From assembly GCF_004346265.1 (NCBI RefSeq), contig NZ_SMAP01000003.1, forward strand, positions 217,636 through 281,635: a DNA stretch of 64,000 nt, in the 5' to 3' direction. The position numbers and the translations under genes were made by a program. Positions 23,634 to 31,403 of this stretch are shown in pieces. The notes under the pieces are model-generated. The model was not told the DNA's origin. It made no database searches and was given only the letters and a program-made list of their open reading frames with translations. The DNA comes from Thermomonas haemolytica. GTDB lineage: Bacteria > Pseudomonadota > Gammaproteobacteria > Xanthomonadales > Xanthomonadaceae. How positions within the stretch are numbered: position 1 is the stretch's first letter; each line of letters begins with the position of its first letter.

Positions 23634-23643
23634 CCCGCCCGCC

Positions 23644-24600
23644 GTGACCGCCGCACGCATCACCGCCGCCGAACTGTTCGCCCTCCAGCAGGAGCGCCTG
23701 GCGCTGCGCTGGGTGGCCGGGCAGGCACAGGGCGGGCAGCGCGTGCTGGAGGCGGTGGAAACCGTGGCCCGCCGGCCGTCGCTGGCGGGCTACCTCAACG
23801 CGATCTATCCCAACAAGGTGCAGATCCTCGGCAGCGAGGAGCTGGAATGGCTGGATGGGCTGGACGCCCGCCAGCGCTGGGAGACCATCCAGAAAATCAT
23901 CGATTTCCGCCCGCTGGCGCTGGTGATCAGCAAGAACCAGTCGTGCCCGGAAGACTTGCGCCAGGCGGCCGAAGAGTCCGATACCCCGCTGTGGGTCTCG
24001 CCGCGCCGCGGGCATGAACTGCTCAACCACCTGCAGTACGTGCTCGCGCGCAAGCTGGCGCCGCGCGTGACCCTGCACGGCGTGTTCATGGAGATCTATT
24101 CGATCGGCGTGCTGATCACCGGCGAATCCGGTTCGGGCAAGAGCGAGCTGGCGCTGGAACTGGTGACCCGCGGCCACCGCCTGGTGGCGGACGACGCGCC
24201 CGAGTTCACCCAGATCGCCCCCGACGTGCTCGATGGCACCTGCCCGGAGCTGCTGCAGGACATGCTGGAGCTGCGCGGCCTGGGAGTGCTCAACATCCGC
24301 CAGATGTTCGGCGATACCGCGGTCAAGCGGAACAAATACCTACGCATGATCGTGCACCTGTCGCGGCCGTCGCTGGAGCCAGACCCCAGCGGCCTGGAGC
24401 GCCTGACCGGCGATCTTGGCAGCCGCCGCGTGCTCGACCTGGACGTGCCGATGATCACCATCCCGGTGATGCCCGGGCGCAACCTGGCGGTGCTCACCGA
24501 GGCCGCCACCCGCATGCACATCCTGCGCAGCAAGGGGATCGACCCGGCCGCGGCGTTCATGGCCCGGCACAGCCACTTCCTCGAGCATTCCAGCCCGTGA
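23644..24600 (+). CDS. hprK: HPr kinase/phosphorylase
   Basis: A bifunctional enzyme that phosphorylates HPr on Ser46 with ATP and removes that phosphate. The 318-residue protein has the N-terminal regulatory domain and the C-terminal kinase domain. The kinase part shows His145 in LHGVFME, the P-loop GESGSGKS at 160-167, the paired aspartates VADD (181-184) and the HprK signature region with [16 protein letters not shown]. The start is a GTG ten bases after hpf. Its substrate HPr, which keeps Ser46, is encoded 1.4 kb downstream. The protein therefore controls the local phosphorelay rather than sugar transport. Confidence 0.95.
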   Translation: MTAARITAAELFALQQERLALRWVAGQAQGGQRVLEAVETVARRPSLAGYLNAIYPNKVQILGSEELEWLDGLDARQRWETIQKIIDFRPLALVISKNQSCPEDLRQAAEESDTPLWVSPRRGHELLNHLQYVLARKLAPRVTLHGVFMEIYSIGVLITGESGSGKSELALELVTRGHRLVADDAPEFTQIAPDVLDGTCPELLQDMLELRGLGVLNIRQMFGDTAVKRNKYLRMIVHLSRPSLEPDPSGLERLTGDLGSRRVLDLDVPMITIPVMPGRNLAVLTEAATRMHILRSKGIDPAAAFMARHSHFLEHSSP

Positions 24601-24607
24601 GCGCGCC

Positions 24608-25489
24608 ATGAGCGAGGCGACACAGCAACCCGCGGTGCCGGCCCTGGTGGTGGTCAGCGGCATGTCCGGTTCCGGCAAGTCCGGCGCGCTGCACACGCTG
24701 GAGGACCTCGGCTACTACTGCGTGGACAACCTGCCGGCCGAGTTGCTGCCGGAGTTCGTGCGCCGCATGCGGGCCGGGGATTCGGCGCCGGAGAAGGTGG
24801 CGGTGGTGATCGACGCGCGCAGTCTGGGCGATCTGTCCGACGTGCCGGCGATGCTGTCGCAGGTGGGCGCGATGGGCCTGAACCCGCGCCTGCTGTTCCT
24901 CGAAGCCCGCAGCGAGGTGGTGCTGCGCCGCTACGCCGACACCCGCCGCCGGCACCCGCTCAGCCACCTCGGGCTGTCGCTGGCGGACGCGATCTTGCTG
25001 GACCGCCAGGCGCTGCGCCCGCTGCGCCAGATCGCGGACATCCTGATCGATACCAGCGAACTCAACGTGCACCAGATGCGCCGCCGCATCCTGTCCGAAT
25101 TCGGGCTGGAGAGCGCCGGGCTGGCGCTGCTGTTCGAGTCGTTCGCCTACCGCCACGGGGTGCCGGGCGACGCCGATTTCGTGTTCGATGCGCGGGTGCT
25201 GCCGAACCCGCACTGGGACGCGCGCCTGCGGCCGCTGTCCGGGCGCGACCCGGAAGTGCGCGACTACCTCGACGCGCAGCCGGAGGTGGCGACCTACGTC
25301 GCGCAGGTGCAAGCGTTCCTGGATACCTGGCTGCCCAAGCTGAGCACCGATACCCGCAGCTATGTCACCGTGGCGTTCGGCTGCAGCGGCGGCCGCCATC
25401 GCTCGGTGTACCTGGCCGAGCGCCTGGCCCGCCACAGCCGCGAACACGGCTGGCGCGAGGTCGCCACCCACCACCGCGAGCTGGACTGA
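24608..25489 (+). CDS. rapZ: RNase adapter protein RapZ
   Basis: A 293-residue P-loop protein with Walker A GMSGSGKS at 18-25, an N-terminal kinase-like domain and a C-terminal domain ending in the typical [22 protein letters not shown]. In E. coli RapZ binds the small RNA GlmZ and brings it to RNase E, which controls glucosamine-6-phosphate synthase. In bacteria without GlmY/GlmZ the role is less clear, but a glucosamine-6-phosphate-sensing C-terminal domain is conserved. It lies seven bases after hprK, in the usual hprK-rapZ-PTS order, and presumably belongs to the same transcript. Confidence 0.94.
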   Translation: MSEATQQPAVPALVVVSGMSGSGKSGALHTLEDLGYYCVDNLPAELLPEFVRRMRAGDSAPEKVAVVIDARSLGDLSDVPAMLSQVGAMGLNPRLLFLEARSEVVLRRYADTRRRHPLSHLGLSLADAILLDRQALRPLRQIADILIDTSELNVHQMRRRILSEFGLESAGLALLFESFAYRHGVPGDADFVFDARVLPNPHWDARLRPLSGRDPEVRDYLDAQPEVATYVAQVQAFLDTWLPKLSTDTRSYVTVAFGCSGGRHRSVYLAERLARHSREHGWREVATHHRELD

Positions 25490-25568
25490 CGCGCCGTCCG
25501 GCGCATGCGCGCATCGTGGCCGATGCCCGCGCTTCCCCGCCGTCATCGCGGTCTGTTAAGTTGCGCGG

Positions 25569-25961
25569 ATGAGCGTCGGCATCCTCCTCGTCACCCATGA
25601 AGGCATCGGCCAGCCCCTGCTGGCGGTGGCCGCGCGCCTGCTGGGCAGGCTGCCGCTGGCGTGCGAGGCGTTCGAGGTGCCGTTCGACGGAGAGCCCGAG
25701 GCCCTGCTGCCGCAGGCCAGCGCGGCGATGCGCCGGGTGGACGGCGGCGACGGCGTGCTGGTCCTCACCGACCTGTACGGCGCCACGCCCGCCAACCTCG
25801 CCGCGCGCCTGGCGCGGCTGGGGACGCCGGTGCGCCGGGTGTCCGCGCTCAGCCTGCCAATGCTGCTGCGGGTGATGAACTACGCGGAGCTGGAACTGGC
25901 CGACCTGCCGGCGGTGGCTGCCGCCGGTGCCCGCAGCGGAGCCATCATCGATGACATCTGA
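25569..25961 (+). CDS. PTS EIIA component, mannose family
   Basis: A 130-residue stand-alone EIIA-Man-type domain. The phosphorylated histidine is His10 in ILLVTHEGIGQPLL, and the second conserved segment reads GVLVLTDLYGATPAN. It accepts phosphate from HPr. No EIIB, EIIC or EIID subunit is encoded nearby, so it probably has a regulatory output and not a transport one, as has been found for similar incomplete PTS systems in proteobacteria. It starts 79 bases after rapZ and is followed after 36 bases by the HPr gene. Confidence 0.9.
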   Translation: MSVGILLVTHEGIGQPLLAVAARLLGRLPLACEAFEVPFDGEPEALLPQASAAMRRVDGGDGVLVLTDLYGATPANLAARLARLGTPVRRVSALSLPMLLRVMNYAELELADLPAVAAAGARSGAIIDDI

Positions 25962-25997
25962 CCCTTCCCGCCCGCGCCGCGCCCGCGGAGGCGCCGC

Positions 25998-26267
25998 ATG
26001 ATCCGGCGCGAACTCAAGATCAGCAACCGCCTCGGCCTGCATGCGCGCGCCACCGCCAAGCTGGTGCAGCTGCTGTCCGCGTTCCGCTGCCAGGCCACGC
26101 TGGAGGCGCGTGGCCGCGAGGTCAATGCCAAGAGCATCATGGGCGTGATGCTGCTGGCCGCCGGCCCGGGTTCGGAGGTGGTGCTGCGGGTGGATGGCGA
26201 GGACGAGCAGGCCGCCGCCGACGCGGTGGCGGCGCTGTTCGAGCGCCGTTTCGACGAGGACAGCTGA
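25998..26267 (+). CDS. phosphocarrier protein HPr
   Basis: An 89-residue HPr that passes phosphate from enzyme I to EIIA. It keeps both phosphorylation sites: His15 in GLHARAT and Ser46 in NAKSIMGVMLLAA, the target of the HPr kinase encoded in the same cluster. The presence of Ser46 and its surrounding hydrophobic patch indicates that serine phosphorylation can gate the relay. The ATG follows a GGAGG-type site. The stop and the start of the enzyme I gene overlap by one base (TGATG), so the two carriers are translationally coupled. Confidence 0.95.
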   Translation: MIRRELKISNRLGLHARATAKLVQLLSAFRCQATLEARGREVNAKSIMGVMLLAAGPGSEVVLRVDGEDEQAAADAVAALFERRFDEDS

Positions 26268-27994
26268 TGCGCCAGGTCCTGTCCGGCACCGCCGCCGCCC
26301 GCGGCAGCGCGCTTGGACGGGCCCGCGTGCGCCTGCCGCACGCGCTGGAGATCAACGAGGCACGCATCGCCGCCACCGAAGTGGACGCCGAACTGGCGCG
26401 CTTCCATGCCGCGGTGGACAGCGTGCGCGCGGAGATGCGCCAGCTGCGCGAGCGCCTGCACGGCGCGCTGGCGCACGAGATCGGCGAGTTCCTCGACCTG
26501 CACGCGCTGCTGCTGGACGACCCCGAGCTGCTGTCGGGGATCGACGAGCTGATCCGCACCGGGCTGTATTCCGCCGACTACGCGCTGCGCCTGCAGCGCG
26601 ACCGCATCGCCGCGGTGTTCGAGGGCATGGACGATGCCTACCTCCGCAGCCGGATCGACGACATCGACCAGGTGATCGGCCGCCTGCACGCCGCCCTGCA
26701 CAGCGGCCGCGCGGAGCTGCAGGGGGTGTCCGGCGAGATCCTGGTGACCGACAACGTGGCGCCAGCGGAACTGGCGCAGCTGCAGGCGCAGGGCGTGGTC
26801 GGGGTGGTCACCGCCGGCGGTAGCCCGCTGTCGCACAGCGCGATCCTCGCGCGCAGCCTGCACCTGCCGCTGGTGGTGGGTGCCGCGCAGGCGCTGCAGA
26901 AGATCAACGACGGCGACGTGCTGGCGATCGACGGCGGCAGCGGGCTGGTGGTGCTGGAGCCGGATGCCGCCGATCTGCGCGCCCACCATCGCCGGATGGC
27001 CGAGGCGCGCCGCGAGCGGCGCCAGCTCAACCGCCTGCGGCGCGAGCCCACCCGCACCCTGGACGGGATCGACATCAAGCTGTGGGCGAACGCGGAGTCG
27101 CGCGAGGATGTCACCGAGGCGCACGCGCTGGGGGCCGCGGGCGTCGGCCTGTACCGTACCGAGTTCCTGTTCCTCGGCAGCAGCGTGCTGCCCGACGAGG
27201 AGGCGCAGTTCCGCGCCTACCGCGACGCGGTGCTGGCGATGACCGGGCGCACCGTCACCATCCGCACCCTGGACCTCGGCGCCGACAAAGCCGACAAGAC
27301 CGGCCTGGCCCTGCGCGACGAGCCGAACCCGGCGCTGGGCCTGCGCGGGGTGCGGCTGTCGCTGGCGCGGCAGGAGCTGCTGCGCACCCAGCTGCGCGCG
27401 ATCGCGCGCGCCTCCGGCTACGGCCCGGTGCGGGTGCTGGTGCCGATGGTCAGCGGCGGCGAGGAACTGCGCGCGGTGCGGCGGCTGCTGGACGAGGTCC
27501 TGCGCGAGCTGCGCGCGCAGGGGCTGGAAACCGCGCCGCAGCTGCCGCTGGGCGCGATGATCGAAGTCCCGGCCGCGGCCCTGGCGCTGGGCGCGTTCGT
27601 CGGGCAATGCGACTTCCTGTCGATCGGCACCAATGACCTGGTGCAGTACCTGCTGGCGGTCGACCGCACCCACGAAGCGCTGGGCGAGCTGTACACCCCG
27701 CTGCACCCGGCGGTGCTGCGGGTGCTGCGCGATGTGGTCCGGATCGGCCAGCGCCGTGGCCGCCCGGTCACGGTCTGCGGCGAGATGGCCGCGGACCCGC
27801 GGCTGGTGCCGCTGCTGCTGGCGCTGGGGCTGACCGAGCTGAGCCTGCACCCGGCGACCCTGCTGGAGGTGCGGCAGGCGATCCGCCAGTGCGACCTCGG
27901 CCGCCTGCGCGCCGCCGCGCCGGCGCTGCTGCGCGCGCGCCAGCGCGCCGCGATCGAGGACTGGGTGGCCGCCTGGCTGCCGGAGGCCCCGTGA
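26267..27994 (+). CDS. ptsI: phosphoenolpyruvate-protein phosphotransferase (enzyme I)
   Basis: It transfers phosphate from PEP to HPr at the head of the PTS. The 575-residue protein has the full enzyme I layout: an N-terminal HPr-binding helical part, the phospho-histidine domain with His190 in TAGGSPLSHSAILARSL, and a PEP-binding barrel from about residue 255. The barrel contains GVGLYRTEFLFLG, the metal-binding GAMIEVPAAAL, FLSIGTNDLVQY and the cysteine loop TVCGEMAADP. There is no GAF domain, so it is ordinary enzyme I and not the nitrogen-type PtsP. It closes the run of genes that began at kdsD. Confidence 0.95.
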   Translation: MRQVLSGTAAARGSALGRARVRLPHALEINEARIAATEVDAELARFHAAVDSVRAEMRQLRERLHGALAHEIGEFLDLHALLLDDPELLSGIDELIRTGLYSADYALRLQRDRIAAVFEGMDDAYLRSRIDDIDQVIGRLHAALHSGRAELQGVSGEILVTDNVAPAELAQLQAQGVVGVVTAGGSPLSHSAILARSLHLPLVVGAAQALQKINDGDVLAIDGGSGLVVLEPDAADLRAHHRRMAEARRERRQLNRLRREPTRTLDGIDIKLWANAESREDVTEAHALGAAGVGLYRTEFLFLGSSVLPDEEAQFRAYRDAVLAMTGRTVTIRTLDLGADKADKTGLALRDEPNPALGLRGVRLSLARQELLRTQLRAIARASGYGPVRVLVPMVSGGEELRAVRRLLDEVLRELRAQGLETAPQLPLGAMIEVPAAALALGAFVGQCDFLSIGTNDLVQYLLAVDRTHEALGELYTPLHPAVLRVLRDVVRIGQRRGRPVTVCGEMAADPRLVPLLLALGLTELSLHPATLLEVRQAIRQCDLGRLRAAAPALLRARQRAAIEDWVAAWLPEAP

Positions 27995-28057
27995 GCCGGC
28001 CGCACCCCGTGGCCGCCTGCGCGGGGCATCGGCACCGTCGCAATCTCTGGCAGACTA

Positions 28058-28097
28058 GGCGCGGGCCAGTGCCTGCTGGCTGTAGCCAGCCCGCGCC
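28058..28097 (+). promoter_or_regulatory. structured leader before the HD-GYP-like gene
   Basis: Two nested stems can form in the 5' region of the next gene. An inner CTGGC-TGTA-GCCAG hairpin (28076-28089) is followed directly by CCCGCGCC (28090-28097), which pairs with GGCGCGGG (28058-28065). Thirty bases then separate the structure from the ATG. There is no T run, so it does not look like a terminator of ptsI. I do not recognise it as a known riboswitch. Confidence 0.35.
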
Positions 28098-28127
28098 CAC
28101 TCGCGCGCCAGGGACAGTTCCGGGGAC

Positions 28128-29264
28128 ATGAACCAAGTAACGATCCGCATGGATGCCGCCCGCCCGCTCAGGGAGGACGATCTCGAAGTCGGCAAGCCGC
28201 TGGTGCTGCCGGTGTACGACCGCTCGGGCGCGCTGCTGATGCCGCAGGGCGCGCTGGTCGAGAACGAGGAGCAGCGGCGGATGCTGCTGCAGCGGGGCAA
28301 CCTGGTGCCGCTGGCGCGGCGCGCGCCGGCCGCCGTGGATGCGCCGCCGGCGACCACCATCGAGGCGATGAACCAGCTCCACCGCGACGTGGCCATGCTG
28401 CACCGGCGCCTGCTCTCCGGCACCGCGGCCGGCGTGCAGGAGCGGGTGGCGCAGCTGATCGCCTGCATCGAAACCCACCTGGCGCAGGATGCCGATGCCG
28501 CGCTGGCGGCCATGCAGATGCAGCTGGACCCGGCCAACCACGCCGCGCGCCAGGCGCATGCGGCCATCATCTGCGTGTTCGCCACCCGGGCGATGGGGAT
28601 GGAGGCGGCCACCGCGCGCGCGTTGGCGGGCGCGGCGCTGACCTACGACCTCGCCCTCGGCCCGCTGGCGGCCCAGCTCAACGGCCAGAGCGAGCGCCTG
28701 AGCTACACCCAGCTGGCGCAGGTGCGCGCGCACCCGGAGGTGGGCCTGCGCCTGCTGGAAGCCGCGGGCATCACCGACCCGGTGTGGGTGGACGCGGTGC
28801 TGCACCACCACGAACGCCTGGACGGCTCCGGCTATCCGCACGGCCTGCGCGGCGCGGCCATCCGCGAGCCGACCCGGCTGCTGGCGATCATCGACATCTA
28901 CACCGCGATGCTGCGCCCGCGGGTGTACCGCGACGCGCTGCCGGCGCGGATGGCGCTGCGCAGCATCTTCCTCGAGCGCGGCAAGCAGGTGGACGAGGGG
29001 CTGGCGATGATGCTGGTCAAGGAACTGGGCGTGTATCCGCCCGGCACCCTGGTGCGGCTGGCCAACGATGAAATCGGGATCGTCCTGCGCCGCGGCGAGG
29101 ATGCCGCGCATCCGCAGGTGGCGCGACTGGTGACCGCCGATGGTGCGCGCGGCGGCGCGCAGGTGCTGCGCGACACCCGCCAGCCGGAGTACCAGATCGT
29201 CGATTCGGTGCCTTACGACCGCGTGCCCGGCGTGCTGGCGCAAGCGGCCGCGCTGTGGGATTAG
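28128..29264 (+). CDS. HD-GYP domain protein with degenerate HD dyad
   Basis: A 378-residue soluble protein with an N-terminal domain of about 70 residues, of the type often found before HD-GYP domains (LEVGKPLVLPVYDRSGALLMPQG). A helical linker and an HD-GYP-like domain (about 140-290) follow. Intact HD-GYP enzymes hydrolyse cyclic di-GMP. Here the GYP part is well kept (HHHERLDGSGYP at 226-237, then HPEVG and IIDIYTA), but the metal-binding His-Asp dyad is Tyr-Asp (173-174) and the Gly-Lys that usually follows is missing. Enzyme activity is therefore doubtful; a c-di-GMP-binding or protein-interaction role is as likely. It starts 133 bases after ptsI and may have its own promoter. Confidence 0.8.
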   Translation: MNQVTIRMDAARPLREDDLEVGKPLVLPVYDRSGALLMPQGALVENEEQRRMLLQRGNLVPLARRAPAAVDAPPATTIEAMNQLHRDVAMLHRRLLSGTAAGVQERVAQLIACIETHLAQDADAALAAMQMQLDPANHAARQAHAAIICVFATRAMGMEAATARALAGAALTYDLALGPLAAQLNGQSERLSYTQLAQVRAHPEVGLRLLEAAGITDPVWVDAVLHHHERLDGSGYPHGLRGAAIREPTRLLAIIDIYTAMLRPRVYRDALPARMALRSIFLERGKQVDEGLAMMLVKELGVYPPGTLVRLANDEIGIVLRRGEDAAHPQVARLVTADGARGGAQVLRDTRQPEYQIVDSVPYDRVPGVLAQAAALWD

Positions 29265-29277
29265 CCGCGGGTAGCGT

Positions 29278-30090
29278 TCAGCCGCCGCGCGCCGCGAGGA
29301 GATTGGCAAGCTGCACGAAACCGGCGACCGTCACCTGCTCGGCGCGCGCCTCCGAGCGCAGGCCGGCGGCCTCGATCGCGGCGGTATCGGCTACGCCCTG
29401 CAGCGCGTTGCGCAGGGTCTTGCGGCGCTGCCCGAAGGCCGCGCGAACCACATTCGCGAATGTCGCGCGATCCGCTACCTCGATGCGCTCGGCCGGCTTC
29501 GGCACCAGCCGGACCACCGCCGAGTCCACCTTCGGCGCTGGCCGGAACGCGCCGGGCGGCACCGTGAACAGCGGCGTCACCGCGCAATAGGCCTGCAGCA
29601 TCACGCTCAGGCGGCCATAGACCTTGCTGCCTGGCCCGGCGGCCATGCGCTCCACCACTTCCTTCTGCAGCATGAAGTGCATGTCGCGGATCGCGGCGGC
29701 GTGGTCCAGCGCATGGAACAGGATCGGCGAGGACAGGTTGTAGGGCAGGTTGCCGACCAGCCGGATCTGCCCGCGGGCATCCCCGGCGCGCGCGGCCAGC
29801 GCGGTGAAGTCCACGCCGAGCACGTCGCCTTCGATCAGGTGCAGGTGCCCGTGCGCGGCGGCCGCGGCCTGCAGCGGGGCGTGCAGGTCGCGGTCGAACT
29901 CGATCGCGGTCAGTTCGCCGTGGCGGTCCAGCAGCGGGAAGGTGAGCGCGCCTTGGCCGGGGCCGATCTCCACCAGCACGTCGCCCGGCTGCGGATCGAT
30001 CGCCTGCACGATCTTCGCGATCACGCCCTTCTCGTGCAGGAAGTTCTGGCCCAGGTGCTTCTTGGCCGGTTCGGTGAAGCCGGTGGTCAT
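29278..30090 (-). CDS. rsmA: 16S rRNA dimethyladenosine transferase
   Basis: It dimethylates two adjacent adenosines (A1518 and A1519 in E. coli numbering) near the 3' end of 16S rRNA, using S-adenosylmethionine. The 270-residue protein has the N-terminal KKHLGQNFL signature, the AdoMet-binding EIGPGQGALTFPL, the acidic IEFDRDL and the catalytic NLPYNLSSPIL. The GTG-free start MTTGFTEPAKKHLGQNFL overlaps the stop of the csaA-like gene by four bases (ATGA). Loss of this enzyme is known to give kasugamycin resistance. It ends the surA-pdxA-csaA-rsmA run, a common order in gammaproteobacteria except for the csaA insertion. Confidence 0.96.
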   Translation of the reverse strand: MTTGFTEPAKKHLGQNFLHEKGVIAKIVQAIDPQPGDVLVEIGPGQGALTFPLLDRHGELTAIEFDRDLHAPLQAAAAAHGHLHLIEGDVLGVDFTALAARAGDARGQIRLVGNLPYNLSSPILFHALDHAAAIRDMHFMLQKEVVERMAAGPGSKVYGRLSVMLQAYCAVTPLFTVPPGAFRPAPKVDSAVVRLVPKPAERIEVADRATFANVVRAAFGQRRKTLRNALQGVADTAAIEAAGLRSEARAEQVTVAGFVQLANLLAARGG

Positions 30091-30425
30091 AACAGGCGGG
30101 TTCCGAGGGGGACGTCGCGGTCGGGCACACACAGGGCCACCGCGCCGTCGGCATCATGGAAGCCGGTCACCAGGCATTCCGACATCAGCGGGCCGATCTG
30201 CTTGGGCGGTAAATTGACGACCCCCACGACCAGGCGCCCGACCAGGTCCTCCGGCCGGTAGTGCACGGTGATCTGGGCGCTGGACTTGCGCACGCCCAGT
30301 TCCGGTCCGAAATCGACGTGCAGGATGTAGGCGGGCTTGCGGGCCTGCGGGAACGGCTCGGCGGACACCACGCGGCCGACGCGCAGTTCCACCTTGAGGA
30401 AATCGGCAAAGGAAATCATCTCCAT
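30087..30425 (-). CDS. csaA: CsaA-like tRNA-binding protein
   Basis: A 112-residue protein built from a single OB-fold tRNA-binding domain, related to the anticodon-arm-binding part of methionyl- and phenylalanyl-tRNA synthetases. The core reads FADFLKVELRVGRVVSAEPFP, then KPAYILHVDFG, VRKSSAQITVHY and VVGVVNLPPKQIGPLMSECLVTG. CsaA has been described as an export-related chaperone in Bacillus, but the fold points to tRNA binding. The ATG overlaps the pdxA stop by one base; a GTG one codon upstream is possible. It is translationally coupled on both sides. Confidence 0.85.
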   Translation of the reverse strand: MEMISFADFLKVELRVGRVVSAEPFPQARKPAYILHVDFGPELGVRKSSAQITVHYRPEDLVGRLVVGVVNLPPKQIGPLMSECLVTGFHDADGAVALCVPDRDVPLGTRLL

Positions 30426-31396
30426 CACGCGCGCTTCCCGATGGCCAGGTGCGTGCAGGTGGTGATCGCGGCGAACAGGCTGGACGGGTCGGCCCGGCCG
30501 GTGCCGGCCAGGTCGAGCGCGGTGCCGTGATCTACTGCCACCCGCGGGAAGGGCAGGCCGAGGGTGATGTTCACGGCGTGGGCGAAGTCGGCGTGCTTGA
30601 GCACCGGCAGGCCCTGGTCGTGGTACATCGCCAGCACCGCATCCACGCCGCGCAGTTTCTCCGGCAGGAAGGCGGTGTCGGCCGGCAGCGGGCCGAGCAG
30701 GTGCAGGCCCTCGCGGCGCAGCGCCGAAAGCGTCGGCGCGATCACGTCCAGTTCCTCGCGGCCAAGATGGCCGTCCTCGCCGGCGTGCGGGTTCAGGCCC
30801 AGCACCGCGATGACCGGCGCGGCGATCCCGAACTGCGTGCGCAGCGCGCCATCGACGATGCGCAGGGTGCGTGTCAGCGTTTCCGGGGTGATGGCCTCCG
30901 GCACCGCGCGCAGCGGCAGGTGCACAGTCTGCAGGGCGACCCGCATCGCCGGGTTGGCCAGCATCATCACCACCTCGCAGCCACTCAGCGCAGCCAGCAG
31001 GCCGGTGGTGCCGGTGAACGCGATCCCGGCCTGGTTGATCACCGCCTTGTGCACCGGGCCGGTGACCATGCCGTGCAGGGTGCCGGCCAGGCAGTCCCGC
31101 GCGGCGCGGGTCAGCGCAGCGACCACACTGGGGGCATTGGCAGGGTTGGGCTGGCCCCAGGGCGCGGCATGGGGATGCGGGATCTCCACCAGCGCTAGGC
31201 TGCGTGCCTGCGGCGGCGGGCTGCCCGCAGGGTGCAGGTGCAGCGGCAGGCCGAGCGCGGCGGCGGCGCGCGAGAGGGTATTGGCATCGCCGTAGACGAC
31301 CAGCTCCGCCTCCCAGTCGCGCTGGGCCGCGCGCACCACCAGTTCCGGCCCGATACCGGCCGGCTCGCCGGGGATCAGGGCCAGCCGTGGACGCAT
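30425..31396 (-). CDS. pdxA: 4-hydroxythreonine-4-phosphate dehydrogenase
   Basis: It oxidises 4-phosphohydroxy-L-threonine in pyridoxal 5'-phosphate synthesis. The 323-residue protein has the N-terminal PGEPAGIGPEL, the zinc-binding histidines in TVHLPLRAVP, LNPHAGEDG and AMYHDQGLPVLK, and the C-terminal VAVDHGTALDLAGTGRADP. One feature is unusual: the phosphate-site motif usually written GHTE reads GTTG (about residues 129-132), so its histidine and glutamate are both replaced. The three zinc ligands remain, so the enzyme is probably active. ATG at 31396 follows a GTG codon. It lies seven bases after surA. Confidence 0.93.
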   Translation of the reverse strand: MRPRLALIPGEPAGIGPELVVRAAQRDWEAELVVYGDANTLSRAAAALGLPLHLHPAGSPPPQARSLALVEIPHPHAAPWGQPNPANAPSVVAALTRAARDCLAGTLHGMVTGPVHKAVINQAGIAFTGTTGLLAALSGCEVVMMLANPAMRVALQTVHLPLRAVPEAITPETLTRTLRIVDGALRTQFGIAAPVIAVLGLNPHAGEDGHLGREELDVIAPTLSALRREGLHLLGPLPADTAFLPEKLRGVDAVLAMYHDQGLPVLKHADFAHAVNITLGLPFPRVAVDHGTALDLAGTGRADPSSLFAAITTCTHLAIGKRA

Positions 31397-31403
31397 CACA
31401 GGC

